This document shows positions 1-8,797 of a stretch of DNA of 64,000 bases, piece by piece. This stretch comes from Lachnospiraceae bacterium UBA4364 (lineage in GTDB: Bacteria > Bacillota > Clostridia > Lachnospirales > Lachnospiraceae): contig DGSK01000005.1 in NCBI GenBank assembly GCA_002393955.1, forward strand, positions 1-64,000. The letters run 5' to 3'. A program made the position numbers and the translations under genes. Numbering within the stretch: position 1 is the first letter of the stretch; every line of letters starts with the position of its first letter. The notes below the pieces were generated by a model. That model was given only the letters and a program-made list of their open reading frames with translations. It did no database searches and was not told the origin of the DNA.

Positions 1-113
<113 letters not shown>

Positions 114-303
114 AAAGTGTCCGAAACTGTCCAGATCTTTCCTCTGGCTTGTTTCCTTTTTTACTTGGTTTCGTTCTTTTTGAACTTCTTCCGAAATTTC
201 TCTTTGACTCCCCTCGCTTTCGCTTGGTTCGTCTCCGGAACTTTCGGGGTTGCATTACTGTTTTTTTGTCAATGTGCTTTTGTCGTTCCCTCAAGTGGGC
301 GAC
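114..303 (-). other. rRNA operon leader
   Basis: About 190 nt lie between the predicted start of transcription and mature 16S. They contain purine-rich, repeated motifs (CCAAGCGAAAGCGAGG, GGAAACAAGCC) typical of an rRNA leader with processing-stem and antitermination sequences. No gene is supported here; short open frames on both strands in this interval have no ribosome binding site and sit inside the leader. I could not identify a boxA with confidence. Confidence 0.7.
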
Positions 304-309
304 TTAATT

Positions 310-338
310 AGAATACCACCGGGGTATATTTAAGTCAA
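310..338 (-). promoter_or_regulatory. Sigma-A promoter of the rRNA operon
   Basis: On the minus strand a -35 box TTGACT (333-338) and a -10 box TATTCT (310-315) are separated by exactly 17 nt. The upstream flank is a run of A and T (339-370) like an UP element. Position and strand fit the 16S gene. Confidence 0.8.
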
Positions 339-457
339 CAATTTTTTTCAGAAATTTTTACTATATTTTAAGCTCTCAGAAGTCTTTTTCCCGTCATTTT
401 TATTATAATTTCCTGTTGTGGATAACATAATTCTTATATCGGCAACCGATAATATAG

Positions 458-494
458 AAACCGCCCTGCCATTTTAGCCATAGCAGAGCGGTTT
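458..494 (-). terminator. Hairpin 3' of the chemotaxis receptor gene
   Basis: AAACCGCCCTGC (458-469) pairs with GCAGAGCGGTTT (483-494) with one mismatch around a 13-nt loop. It lies 54 nt past the receptor's stop codon. The following minus-strand bases are A/T-rich but not a pure T-run, so termination is likely but not certain. A second small hairpin (ATCGG/CCGAT, 438-450) follows. Confidence 0.55.
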
Positions 495-547
495 AATAAT
501 ACCATCCTGGAAATCAGCGAATACTGTTACTCACTTTAATTACCTGA

Positions 548-2263
548 TTAAATTTTAAAGAATGCCATTGCCTCCTTAAGCTGTGCCGCGTCACTCTGAA
601 GAATGGAAGCCGCCTCACCTATAACAGTAAAGGTTGCATTCAACTCTTCCATGGAAGCATTGGTTTCTTCCGCAGATGCCGCATTTTCTTCGGATATGGC
701 AGAAAGATCCGTGATGATCTCTGTCAGTGCATTTTTAGCAGTCGTAAGATCATCGACACGGGTTGCAATATCTTCAGAAGTTTCCCTTACGCTCCTGACA
801 TTCTCGGACATCACATTCATCCCCTGCTTAGTGGATTCGAGCTGTGCTGCCTGCATTCCGAAATTCTCGTTGAGTCTTCCCATCACCTCTACGGACTCCT
901 CGGAACCCGCAAGAAGACTGTCAACTATACGTTTGATCTCGTCAGCACTCTGACTGGACTGATCAGCTAACGCTCTTATCTCATCCGCAACTACCGCAAA
1001 GCCTCTTCCTGCTTCACCTGCCCTTGCAGCCTCAATGGACGCATTCAGCGACAGAAGATTGGTCTGTGTTGCGATATCCGCAATAGCCTGCGAAAACTGC
1101 GATATCTGTTTTGAGGACTCATTTGTGGAAACGATAGTTTTACCGATCTCATCAACACATTCAGTAACTTCTTCGCTCTGTTTAAGAAGCTTCTCAAGTG
1201 ATGTCATCGCCTCATCACACGCCTGCTTCATATCAGCAGTGTATGAATTCAACTGGTTTACATTGTCAGTGATCGTATCGATATTTCTGCCGATCTGATC
1301 AGTATCAGCCGCAGCACTTTCAACACTTTCAGCCTGGGCAACAGCCCCCTTGGAAATCTCTCCTACAGAGTCAGTAACCTGCTCTGACGCCTGAGAAGCC
1401 TGCCCCGAAGACTCTGCCAGATCCGTCCCCTTGCTTTCAACCTCGTTCGATACATTCTGTGCATTTCCGATAACATCCTTCAGCCTGTCCGAGAGCTCAT
1501 CCACGCTGACGGCTATTATGCCCAATTCATCATTTCGGTTCTTAAGCGCTATCGCAACCCCGCCTCTTAAGTCACCACCTGCCAGAGCTGAGACATTTTC
1601 TGCGATCTGCTTCATAAGAGCGGAATACTTAATGGAAAGAATAATGCTCACGATCACCAAGACTATAAGCACCACTACAGAAAGCACTACCATAATGGCA
1701 GCCTTGACAAATACCGCCTTGTCAACAGCCGACGATGGGCGTCCCGCAAAATACATGCCTACAACTTTGCCGCTTGAATCCTTCATGGGAACATAATAAA
1801 CATAATAATTAGCCCCCTGTATATCAACCTTTGTGCTGGAATAATCCTTGCCACCGTTAAGAACTGCCGCGATAACCCCATCTGATGCATCCGTACCGAT
1901 AACCCTGTCACTGGTTCCGGCCTTGTTTATGGTAGTGATCATACGTGTCTTTCCGAAAAAGATAGTATAGTCAACACCTGTCATTCCTTTAAGCTCATCT
2001 ATGACTTTGTAATTACCGGATATCTTTGTGTCGCCCTTATATAAGTCTTCACCATCCATGTGCCATTCGCCGTCATACCGGCCTTCAAACTCGCTGCTCA
2101 AATGCTCGCAGGCAACCTTCAGCTCCTCAAGTGTAGTCTTGTGATATGCGTCATTGAGCATAATGACCGACACTGCACTCGTTATTATCGCATAGATCAC
2201 AAATCCTATGATCGCAATAGTGACGATATGCCCCACGAGATGTCCATTCTTCTTACTGTTCAT
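548..2263 (-). CDS. Methyl-accepting chemotaxis protein
   Basis: Transmembrane chemoreceptor of 571 aa. It has one N-terminal membrane segment (about 8-30), an extracellular single Cache-type sensor (about 40-180), a second membrane segment (about 186-210), a HAMP linker and a C-terminal signalling domain. The signalling hairpin with its conserved [16 protein letters not shown] core is near residue 400. It should form arrays with CheA/CheW; the ligand cannot be predicted. A longer frame upstream is open, but the ATG chosen has a strong AAAGGAGG sequence 7 nt upstream, and the upstream extension would run through the leader hairpin. There is no CheR-binding pentapeptide at the C terminus. No chemotaxis genes are nearby, so it is an orphan receptor. 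Confidence 0.95.
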   Translation of the reverse strand: MNSKKNGHLVGHIVTIAIIGFVIYAIITSAVSVIMLNDAYHKTTLEELKVACEHLSSEFEGRYDGEWHMDGEDLYKGDTKISGNYKVIDELKGMTGVDYTIFFGKTRMITTINKAGTSDRVIGTDASDGVIAAVLNGGKDYSSTKVDIQGANYYVYYVPMKDSSGKVVGMYFAGRPSSAVDKAVFVKAAIMVVLSVVVLIVLVIVSIILSIKYSALMKQIAENVSALAGGDLRGGVAIALKNRNDELGIIAVSVDELSDRLKDVIGNAQNVSNEVESKGTDLAESSGQASQASEQVTDSVGEISKGAVAQAESVESAAADTDQIGRNIDTITDNVNQLNSYTADMKQACDEAMTSLEKLLKQSEEVTECVDEIGKTIVSTNESSKQISQFSQAIADIATQTNLLSLNASIEAARAGEAGRGFAVVADEIRALADQSSQSADEIKRIVDSLLAGSEESVEVMGRLNENFGMQAAQLESTKQGMNVMSENVRSVRETSEDIATRVDDLTTAKNALTEIITDLSAISEENAASAEETNASMEELNATFTVIGEAASILQSDAAQLKEAMAFFKI

Positions 2264-2279
2264 TAATCCCGCCTCCTTT

Positions 2280-2299
2280 TTCAGGGATCCGTCCCTGAA
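2280..2299 (-). promoter_or_regulatory. Leader hairpin immediately upstream of the receptor SD
   Basis: TTCAGGGA (2280-2287) and TCCCTGAA (2292-2299) form a perfect 8-bp stem with a 4-nt loop. It sits directly before the AAAGGAGG ribosome binding site of the receptor gene, so it could stabilise the mRNA or gate initiation. Seen directly; the role is inference. Confidence 0.5.
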
Positions 2300-2323
2300 G
2301 TTATATTGTGATGAATAAATTAT

Positions 2324-2332
2324 ATTATACCA
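2324..2332 (-). promoter_or_regulatory. Extended -10 promoter of the receptor gene
   Basis: Minus strand TGGTATAAT: a consensus -10 TATAAT preceded by TGG (extended -10). No good -35 box is seen at 17-18 nt. It does not resemble the sigma-28 flagellar consensus often found before chemoreceptor genes. Confidence 0.65.
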
Positions 2333-2346
2333 CAAAACTGCATAAT

Positions 2347-2382
2347 AAAATCACAATTTTTCCGGAATAATTATGTGATTTT
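2347..2382 (-). terminator. Long near-palindromic terminator after the DUF5711 gene
   Basis: AAAATCAC (minus strand, from 2382) pairs with GTGATTTT (to 2347), and inside it AATTATTCC pairs with GGAAAAATT with one mismatch. Together they make a roughly 17-bp A/T-rich stem with a 2-nt bulge followed by TTTTATTATG. It lies about 40 nt beyond the DUF5711 stop codon and just upstream of the receptor promoter. An operator for the receptor gene is the alternative. Confidence 0.55.
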
Positions 2383-2420
2383 GCACAAGAAACAATTTGA
2401 TAGCAGCCTTTTCTGCCGGA

Positions 2421-3602
2421 TCATTTCAAACGTATACGTCTTATTCCTGTCCCTGTCACCTGGGTAAACTCCATATACCTCTTTGTGGGAAGCATAAGCC
2501 TTATCTCATCATCCGCAAATTCAAGCTCTGCCTTTTTACGCCCATCAACTTTGTATATGAAGCATTCATCGCTGTCCACTATCACAACCCTGTTCCCCAG
2601 GAAATAAATATTTTCGTAATCCGTGTTAAAAAGTACAGTTGAAACAACATTGCCCTTTTTGTCATAAATATCCATACTGTATTTATTCTCAACGGATTCC
2701 GTTGAAAAGACGATACCTATATGATTGCTGTCATAATATACCGAACGGATTTCCCTGTTTATCAGTATCTCATTTATACTTTCCGGATCCTGACCGGCAT
2801 CATCCGAATAAATGACCAGCCTGGAACCCGATACCGCAAAAGCAGTCTTGTCATCCATAAAACGTATCATGGGAACGGACTCATTCATATATGAATATGA
2901 GCGCATAAGATTATTCCTGGTATTCTTCCCCACCTCGCCGAAATTATAAAAAGCCACCGAACTGTTTAAAGTTCCGCCTGATGCCGACATATAGGAAACT
3001 GCCATTAGATTTCCTCCGGGCGAGCAGGAAAAAGCAACAGGATACCCGCTTCCCTCCATGGTTGAATATACTTTTGACACGCATTTATCATCCTTGTCCA
3101 AAGTATAATCATAGACATATATTGATATGGAATCCCCCTCGTCAACGGACGCTGCAACTATCCCGCCTCCGGATACCGATACATCGATTACCGGGCTTCC
3201 TGTCTTTATCTTTCCGCAAAGTCCCTTTTTGTCATAAATAAAAATCTCCCTGCCCCCACGGTCTGCAACCACCACATAATTTCCGTTTACCTCAACCATG
3301 GGCGACTGCATTTCATACGTTCCGGTCCACAGGTCGGTGCCTGAAGCGTTGACACAGTGTATGCCGTCAGTATTATATGTAAGAAAATCCGTACCAAAAG
3401 CAAGAAGTGTCACTTCGCCGGTGGAATACTCTTTTTCTTCCCCCACCACCACATATCTTTCATAAATCCTGTTATATATATAGACAGCTGCAAATCCAAC
3501 TAAAGAAAGCACAACCGCTATTATGACCGCTGTTACCAGCGTCACATGCAGCTTGTGCATTCTTGCCTTTTTTTCATATTCTTCAAAAGATGCTATCTTC
3601 AT
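2421..3602 (-). CDS. DUF5711-family membrane-anchored beta-propeller-like protein
   Basis: Protein of 393 aa with a short cytoplasmic N terminus, one membrane segment (about 17-44) and a long extracellular part. That part is built of repeated short beta-strand units ending in 'IYDKKG' or 'VYDYT' type turns, as in a beta-propeller. It matches the Lachnospiraceae DUF5711 family as I know it; no enzymatic motif is visible and its function is unknown. Its ATG overlaps the galM stop by one base (TGATG), with no good SD, so translation is probably coupled to galM. The pairing suggests a surface or carbohydrate-related role, but this is weak inference. Confidence 0.8.
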   Translation of the reverse strand: MKIASFEEYEKKARMHKLHVTLVTAVIIAVVLSLVGFAAVYIYNRIYERYVVVGEEKEYSTGEVTLLAFGTDFLTYNTDGIHCVNASGTDLWTGTYEMQSPMVEVNGNYVVVADRGGREIFIYDKKGLCGKIKTGSPVIDVSVSGGGIVAASVDEGDSISIYVYDYTLDKDDKCVSKVYSTMEGSGYPVAFSCSPGGNLMAVSYMSASGGTLNSSVAFYNFGEVGKNTRNNLMRSYSYMNESVPMIRFMDDKTAFAVSGSRLVIYSDDAGQDPESINEILINREIRSVYYDSNHIGIVFSTESVENKYSMDIYDKKGNVVSTVLFNTDYENIYFLGNRVVIVDSDECFIYKVDGRKKAELEFADDEIRLMLPTKRYMEFTQVTGTGIRRIRLK

Positions 3603-4654
3603 CAGTCAGTCCAGTAAAAACGGTACACCGTTTCCGTATCATAGTTCTTTCCCGGACCGAATACAGGTTTCTCAAAACCATCCTGGTTCATGGCATCGGG
3701 AAAATACTGGGTTTCAAGGCAAAACCCCTTGCGCCTGCAGTTCTTATTGCCTTCCTTGCCGTTATTCTCTGCTATCCAGTTGCCCGAATAGAACTGCACG
3801 CCCGGAAGATCGCTGTAAACTTCCATAATGCGTCCGCTTTTCGCATCTTCCGCAACCGCAATCTTGCGTTTCTTACCGTTATAACCTTTTACCACATAAT
3901 TATGATCGTATCCGTGCGCTTTCTTTAACTGATCATTTTCCGTCTTTTCTATGTCTCTGCCGATCTTTTTAGCCACAGTAAAATCAAAAGCAGACCCTTT
4001 TACATCGATGAGTTTTCCCGTAGGAATCATATTCTTGTCAACTTCCGTGATCTGATCTGCCAGAATGGTCATCTTTGTATCCAGCATTGACATACTCTTT
4101 TGACCGGAAAGATTAAAATAGGAATGATTCGTCATATTTATGACTGCATCCTTATCCGATTCCGCATGATAGGTGATCTTCAGTTCATTTTTATCCGTAA
4201 GTGTATATCTAACACTTACCTTCATCGTGCCGGCACATAAGTCACCGTTTTTCTTAACAAGAGAAAAATCTACATAGTTCTTTCCGGTCTTTGCATCCCA
4301 TATCCTGCGCTGGAAACCATTCTTAAGGTCCGTATGCAGATTATTGGTCTTATGGTCGTTTACCGCCATCTTAACGGTCTTTCCATTCAGTTTATACTGA
4401 GCATTGGCAGTCCTGTTTGCAACAGGTCCGATGGTGCAGCCAAAATTGCTGCCGTTTGTAAAATACATCCAGAGCTTGTCATAACCGATGACCACATCAT
4501 CCACTTTGCCCTTTTTCCCCGGCACATAAAGATTCTTTAAATTTGCCCCATAGTTCATAACAACTGCACGCATGCCGTTTTTATTTGATATGGTATAGCA
4601 GATCACATCCCTGCCGTCCCTTGTTTTTCCGAAAAACTCGCTGGTCACAGACAT
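3602..4654 (-). CDS. galM: Aldose 1-epimerase (mutarotase)
   Basis: Catalyses interconversion of alpha and beta anomers of galactose/glucose in the cytoplasm. It has 350 aa, normal for the family. Visible motifs are NLHTDLKNGF near residue 105 (substrate-binding His), the catalytic His in NHSYFNLSG near residue 176, and the catalytic Glu in LETQYFPDA near residue 313. GGGAGG precedes the start by 9 nt. The gene is first in a two-gene unit with the DUF5711 protein (1-base overlap). No other Leloir gene is adjacent, so it may serve general hexose metabolism or the surface-glycan pathways nearby. Confidence 0.93.
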   Translation of the reverse strand: MSVTSEFFGKTRDGRDVICYTISNKNGMRAVVMNYGANLKNLYVPGKKGKVDDVVIGYDKLWMYFTNGSNFGCTIGPVANRTANAQYKLNGKTVKMAVNDHKTNNLHTDLKNGFQRRIWDAKTGKNYVDFSLVKKNGDLCAGTMKVSVRYTLTDKNELKITYHAESDKDAVINMTNHSYFNLSGQKSMSMLDTKMTILADQITEVDKNMIPTGKLIDVKGSAFDFTVAKKIGRDIEKTENDQLKKAHGYDHNYVVKGYNGKKRKIAVAEDAKSGRIMEVYSDLPGVQFYSGNWIAENNGKEGNKNCRRKGFCLETQYFPDAMNQDGFEKPVFGPGKNYDTETVYRFYWTD

Positions 4655-4775
4655 TCCGTCTATCCTCCCGTAAATAATATCTTAATTGTCTAAACTTACT
4701 GCTTTCACGCCCCCGCCTGCCCAAACCGACAGACCACCTGATCCGGACGGAAAAATCCGTTGTTTGTTTGCTTCC

Positions 4776-5378
4776 TTACAGCTCTACTCTGCCCTCATAG
4801 GCCCTGAACAGAGTAACCTCATCAATATTTTCAAGATCACCGCCCACCGGCACGCCGCTGGCAATCCTGGTGACCTTAATGCCTGCAGGCTTGATAAGCT
4901 TGCTTATATACATTGCTGTAGCTTCACCCTCTGCAGACGAGTTGGTGGCAATGATCACCTCCCGAACCTCCTCATGTGTCTCCAGCCGGACGATCAGCTC
5001 TTTTAATCGTATGTCCGCCGGTCCGATGCCGTTCATGGGCGAAAGCACGCCCTGCAGCACATGATACACGCCGTCATATTTTCCGACCTTTTCGTATGCT
5101 GCCATATCCTGAGGGTTTTCCACCACCATGATCAGGCCATGATCCCGCTTTGTGTTTGCACACACGGGGCAGATATCGCCATCGGTCAGTGTACAGCACT
5201 CGCTGCAGTATTTCACGTTTTCTTTTGCATTTATTATGGCATCAGAAAGCATCTTAACCCTGTCATGGGGCAGGTTAAGTATATGAAAAGCCATCCTCTG
5301 AGCGGATTTGGATCCTATGCCCGGAAGAGCCGCCAGTTCACTTATCAGCTTATTTATCTCGCCGCTGTATAATTCCAT
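4776..5378 (-). CDS. recR: Recombination protein RecR
   Basis: RecFOR-pathway protein of 200 aa that helps load RecA at single-strand gaps. It has a helix-hairpin-helix at about 11-40 (LPGIGSKSAQR), a four-cysteine zinc finger with Cys58, Cys61, Cys70 and Cys73, and a Toprim domain at about 80-175 starting with LIMVVENPQD. The length is typical. It is the last gene of the pfkA-dnaX-ybaB-recR unit, 12 nt after the ybaB stop, with only a weak SD, so translation probably depends on ybaB. The dnaX-ybaB-recR order is widespread in bacteria. Confidence 0.97.
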   Translation of the reverse strand: MELYSGEINKLISELAALPGIGSKSAQRMAFHILNLPHDRVKMLSDAIINAKENVKYCSECCTLTDGDICPVCANTKRDHGLIMVVENPQDMAAYEKVGKYDGVYHVLQGVLSPMNGIGPADIRLKELIVRLETHEEVREVIIATNSSAEGEATAMYISKLIKPAGIKVTRIASGVPVGGDLENIDEVTLFRAYEGRVEL

Positions 5379-5390
5379 AAACTAATATCG

Positions 5391-5750
5391 TCAAATAGGC
5401 AGTCCGCTTAAGTCAAGTCCCGAAGAGATTCCCCTCATAAGCTCATCATTAGCAGTCTCTGCCTGACTAAGAGCTTCATTAACCGCAGCCATAACCATGT
5501 CCTGAAGCATCTCCACATCATCGGGATCCACTGCATCCTTATCTATGACAAGCTTCGTAAGTACCTTCTTACCTGTAACGGTCGCCTCTACTGCTCCGCC
5601 GCCTGAGGTAGCTGTAAACTCCTTATTTTCTATAGTCTTCTGTGCTTCTTCCATCTGGCGCTGCATACGCTGTGCCTGCTTGAGCATATTGGTCATATTG
5701 CCCGGCATTCCTCCGCCGAAACCTCCGCCATATCCGCCTCTTCTACCCAT
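5391..5750 (-). CDS. YbaB/EbfC nucleoid-associated protein
   Basis: Small DNA-binding protein of 119 aa with the family core: NMLKQAQRMQRQMEEAQ helix, the GGGAVEATVTGK strand region and a C-terminal helix ending near SGLDLSGLP. It binds DNA as a dimer and is usually co-transcribed with dnaX and recR, as here. The N terminus has a Gly/Arg-rich tail (about 1-15) that is longer than in E. coli YbaB; such tails occur in clostridial members. AAAGGGG lies upstream of the ATG. The preceding 80-nt spacer from dnaX is highly structured (see separate entry). Confidence 0.93.
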   Translation of the reverse strand: MGRRGGYGGGFGGGMPGNMTNMLKQAQRMQRQMEEAQKTIENKEFTATSGGGAVEATVTGKKVLTKLVIDKDAVDPDDVEMLQDMVMAAVNEALSQAETANDELMRGISSGLDLSGLPI

Positions 5751-5764
5751 TTTTTCCCCTTTCT

Positions 5765-5827
5765 GCCGCCTTAGCGGCTATGCATAGCGTTTAATGAACA
5801 TTGAGCCGCTTACGGCATCAATGTTCA
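5765..5827 (-). repeat. Structured dnaX-ybaB spacer with three inverted repeats
   Basis: The spacer holds three structures: TGAACATTGA (5795-5804) pairing with TCAATGTTCA (5818-5827) and an inner GCCG/CGGC; a perfect 12-nt palindrome GCTATGCATAGC (5777-5788); and GCCGC/GCGGC (5765-5778). The first starts 4 nt after the dnaX stop. With no T-run it is more likely a processing or stabilising element, or a leaky attenuator, than a full terminator. Confidence 0.6.
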
Positions 5828-5830
5828 GTC

Positions 5831-7429
5831 TCACTCTTCAACCGTATTTATCTTATCAATCTTCAGTATTGCCATTATATCGGCATACTGTTCATCGAAT
5901 CTCACATCACTCTTATACAGGGTGGTTTCAAATTCAACCTCCCTGCCTATCCTGTCATTTAGGATATCCTGCAGGATCTTCCGGTTATTCTCATCATTTA
6001 TCTGATCCGCATACACCTGGTCCTTAAACCCCAGCATAAGGATGTCGTCTTTGCTTACGGTAAGCTCAGCCCTTTTCAGTACGCTCTTTACCAGCATATC
6101 CTGGGTACCGTTTACTATATCATTCCACTCCTCGCAGATCCTTTTTATATCCTCAGGCAGTGCCCTGTCCAGTACCACTTTTTTCCCGCTTGCTTTAGGT
6201 ACGGCTGCTGCCACCGGTGATGTCTGATTAGCTGCCACGCCTTCTGTCGGAACAGCCTGCACAAGTGCACCTGACTCGATCATATCTTCCAGCCTCTTTA
6301 CCCTCATAAGAATAGCATCATCGTCCTTGTCCATCTGCGGCCGCATAAGGCGTATCAGGTACATTTCAAAAAGTATGCGCTTCTGGGAAGCAAACTTCAT
6401 CCTGCCCTGAAGCTCGGAAAAGACTCCAATATATCTGAATATGGCTTCCATTTCAAGCTTGCCCGCATCTGCCTTTAATATCTGCAGATGATCGCCGGAT
6501 ACATTTAACAGATCCTCCATCTTGGGATCATCGGATGCCTTAAGAAGCATAAGGTTGCGCAGGTATTGAATAAAGTCGGTGACAAACTGTGAAAGCTCCC
6601 GTCCCTGCATGACCACACGCTCGATTATATCCATGGCACCGAGCACATCATCCGCCACGATCACATTCATCAGCTCGCTGAATATCTCAGTATCTACGGC
6701 ACCAAGCACATCCAGAACCTTTTCATAAGTCAGCTCATGACCGTAATTAAATGCAACGCACCGATCCAAAAGGCTTAAGCCATCACGCATGGATCCATCT
6801 GCCGCCTTTGCCACATAACGGAGTGCCTTTTCCTCGGCTGTCACGCCCTCAGCCTCCATAAGCACCTTCATCCTGGCAGCTATAGTGTCTATGGAAATCC
6901 TGCGGAAATCATAACGCTGGCACCGGCTCATGACAGTTATCGGTATACGATGCACTTCTGTTGTTGCCAGTATAAATATAACATATGAAGGAGGCTCCTC
7001 CAATGTCTTCAGCAGTGCGTTCCTTGCACCTTCTGAAAGCATATGAGCCTCGTCCAGAATATAAACCTTGTATTTTCCCTCTACAGGCGGGTATGCCAGC
7101 TCATCGATTATATTCCTGACATTTTCCACGCCGGTCTGGGATGCTGCATCGATTTCCACCACATTAAGGTTTTCACCGGCTGCAATTGCCCTGCACATGG
7201 CACACTCACCACAAGGACTTCCTTCCTTGGGATTCTCGCAATTGACCGCCCTGGCAAGTATCTTAGCCACAGTGGTCTTTCCGGTTCCTCTTGTACCGCA
7301 GAAAAGATAGGCATGGCCTATCCTTCCTGATTTTATCTGATTCCGTAATGTGGTTACTATGTGGTCCTGCCCTTTCACATCATCAAAATCCGCAGGACGA
7401 AATTTTCTGTATAATGCTGTATATGACAT
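5831..7429 (-). CDS. dnaX: DNA polymerase III subunit tau (gamma/tau)
   Basis: Clamp-loader AAA+ ATPase of 532 aa. It has Walker A GTRGTGKT (45-52), a zinc module with Cys64, Cys73, Cys76 and Cys79, Walker B DEAH (126-129) and the sensor/arginine-finger SRC (168-170). The clamp-loader collar lies in the middle and a C-terminal tau-type region follows. The ATG overlaps the pfkA stop by one base (TAATG) with GGAGA just upstream, so the two are coupled. A run of six A at 6179-6184, if read with a -1 shift, meets a stop after 8 codons and would give a product of about 425 aa, close to the size of E. coli gamma (see findings). Confidence 0.97.
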   Translation of the reverse strand: MSYTALYRKFRPADFDDVKGQDHIVTTLRNQIKSGRIGHAYLFCGTRGTGKTTVAKILARAVNCENPKEGSPCGECAMCRAIAAGENLNVVEIDAASQTGVENVRNIIDELAYPPVEGKYKVYILDEAHMLSEGARNALLKTLEEPPSYVIFILATTEVHRIPITVMSRCQRYDFRRISIDTIAARMKVLMEAEGVTAEEKALRYVAKAADGSMRDGLSLLDRCVAFNYGHELTYEKVLDVLGAVDTEIFSELMNVIVADDVLGAMDIIERVVMQGRELSQFVTDFIQYLRNLMLLKASDDPKMEDLLNVSGDHLQILKADAGKLEMEAIFRYIGVFSELQGRMKFASQKRILFEMYLIRLMRPQMDKDDDAILMRVKRLEDMIESGALVQAVPTEGVAANQTSPVAAAVPKASGKKVVLDRALPEDIKRICEEWNDIVNGTQDMLVKSVLKRAELTVSKDDILMLGFKDQVYADQINDENNRKILQDILNDRIGREVEFETTLYKSDVRFDEQYADIMAILKIDKINTVEE

Positions 7430-8505
7430 TACTCGTCTCCGAAGCTTATCCCCAGCATCTTAGCTTCCTTTATAATAGTAGCATCAGGGGAAACCGTCTT
7501 AAGCTTGCCTGCCACATCCTCAAGAGGAACTCTTACTATCTCACGGTCCTTGTAGCCTACCATGAAACCGTATTCTCCCTTGAGTATAAGCTTTCCTGCC
7601 TCGGCACCAAGACGCGATGCAAATACCCTGTCATAAGGGCAGGGGCTTCCACCTCTCTGCATGTGCCCGGGAACAGTCACACGAACCTCAAGTCCTGTCT
7701 TTTCCGCAATGGCATCTGCTACTTCGTATGAAACACTGGGGTGTTTCATCTTCTCAAGTTTCTTCTTGTATTCTTTTTTCGAAAGCTTTGCATCCTCTTT
7801 AGAGATAGCACCCTCCGCAACCGCAAGTATGGTAAACTTGCTGCCCCTCTTCTCACGCCTGCGTATTGCCTCTATGATGCAGTCTATGCTGTAAGGTATC
7901 TCCGGGATCAGAATGATATCTGCTCCCGAAGCCATACCGGCATTAAGTGTAAGCCAGCCGGCTTTGTGCCCCATAACTTCTACTATGAACACACGGCCAT
8001 GTGAATCAGCAGTAGTATGGATGCAGTCAATAACATCGGTTGCTATATCTACAGCACTTTGGAATCCGAAAGTCATATCCGTTCCCCAGAGGTCGTTATC
8101 TATAGTCTTGGGAAGAGTGATGACATTGAGGCCTTCAGTCCTGAGACGGTTTGCTGTCTTGTGTGTGCCGTTACCTCCAAGTATCACAAGGCAGTCAAGG
8201 TTAAGCTTATGATAAGTGTGCTTCATGCACTCTACTTTGTTATTTCCCTCTTCATCCGGCTCGTCTATCGTCTTAAAAGGTACACGGGATGAGCCAAGTA
8301 TGGTCCCGCCCTTGGTCAGGATGCCGGAAAAATCGTCACCGGTAAGCATCTTGAAATCGCTCTTTATAAGTCCCTTGTACCCGGATAAAAATCCGAATAT
8401 CTCGACCTGTTCGCCGCTGGTATAAAGGCACTTTACCACGCCCCTCATAGCAGCATTCAAAGCCTGACAGTCACCGCCGCTTGTAAGCATACCTATTCTC
8501 TTCAT
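7429..8505 (-). CDS. pfkA: 6-phosphofructokinase (phosphoryl donor uncertain)
   Basis: Phosphorylates fructose 6-phosphate to the 1,6-bisphosphate. 358 aa with the N-terminal TSGGD (8-12), the donor loop GGNGT (110-114), the catalytic PKTIDND (132-138, base Asp136) and MGHKAGWL. In ATP-dependent E. coli PfkA the donor loop is GGDGS and the catalytic segment has Gly instead of Lys at PGTIDND; PPi enzymes usually have GGDD and PKTIDND. This protein has the ATP-type Gly but the PPi-type Lys, and an Asn where Asp is usual. ATP, PPi or mixed use is therefore open. AGGAGG precedes the ATG. It is first in the pfkA-dnaX-ybaB-recR transcript. Confidence 0.9.
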   Translation of the reverse strand: MKRIGMLTSGGDCQALNAAMRGVVKCLYTSGEQVEIFGFLSGYKGLIKSDFKMLTGDDFSGILTKGGTILGSSRVPFKTIDEPDEEGNNKVECMKHTYHKLNLDCLVILGGNGTHKTANRLRTEGLNVITLPKTIDNDLWGTDMTFGFQSAVDIATDVIDCIHTTADSHGRVFIVEVMGHKAGWLTLNAGMASGADIILIPEIPYSIDCIIEAIRRREKRGSKFTILAVAEGAISKEDAKLSKKEYKKKLEKMKHPSVSYEVADAIAEKTGLEVRVTVPGHMQRGGSPCPYDRVFASRLGAEAGKLILKGEYGFMVGYKDREIVRVPLEDVAGKLKTVSPDATIIKEAKMLGISFGDE

Positions 8506-8642
8506 ATCGTAACCCTCCTGTCTGAATAGTCTAAATGACCGATCTTACCTGCCATATGTTTTGCATTTCCTTCATCCGGACCCAAAGATAAGTCCACAGA
8601 AGCAAGCGAACATCTATGGCAAAACCAAAACCTTCAGCGTTA
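8506..8642 (-). other. pfkA 5' untranslated leader
   Basis: About 130 nt between the promoter and the pfkA start. It contains GGAC/GTCC and a distant GCCATA/TATGGC pair that could fold, but no recognised riboswitch. The rest of the divergent interval (8672-8797) holds only the upstream flank of this promoter and the start region of the plus-strand gene. Confidence 0.5.
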
Positions 8643-8671
8643 ATTATATCTCATTCCGTGGGCTTTCTCAA
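8643..8671 (-). promoter_or_regulatory. Sigma-A promoter of the pfkA-dnaX-ybaB-recR operon
   Basis: Minus strand -35 TTGAGA (8666-8671), 17-nt spacer, -10 TATAAT (8643-8648). This is the best protein-gene promoter match in this part of the window and has the right strand and distance for pfkA. Confidence 0.85.
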
Positions 8672-8781
8672 GATACTCCACGATTCGGAGTCGCTTCCCT
8701 GACATCTTTTCAAAGCAGGTCGTAACCAGACTTGTCTTCATCACTAATGGCATAATACAGATGGCGGTTATCACCCGATTA

Positions 8782-8790
8782 TGCTATCAT
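8782..8790 (+). promoter_or_regulatory. Extended -10 promoter directly at the acyltransferase start
   Basis: TGCTATCAT, an extended -10, ends 7 nt before the ATG at 8798. The start of transcription would fall on or within a base or two of the start codon, giving a leaderless message. This fits the absence of any SD before the gene. Confidence 0.45.
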
Positions 8791-8797
8791 ATACAGC

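Noticed and set aside
245..273. TTGACA on the minus strand inside the rRNA leader as a second rRNA promoter
   Set aside because: No acceptable -10 box at 16-18 nt; the sequence there is CCCCGA.
2264..2335. Sigma-28 flagellar promoter for the chemoreceptor
   Set aside because: No TAAA-N15-GCCGATAA-like pattern; an extended -10 sigma-A promoter is present instead.
4740..4770. ACGGA/TCCGT hairpin downstream of recR as terminator
   Set aside because: On the minus strand no T-run follows the 5-bp stem; the T-rich flank is on the other strand, where no gene ends.
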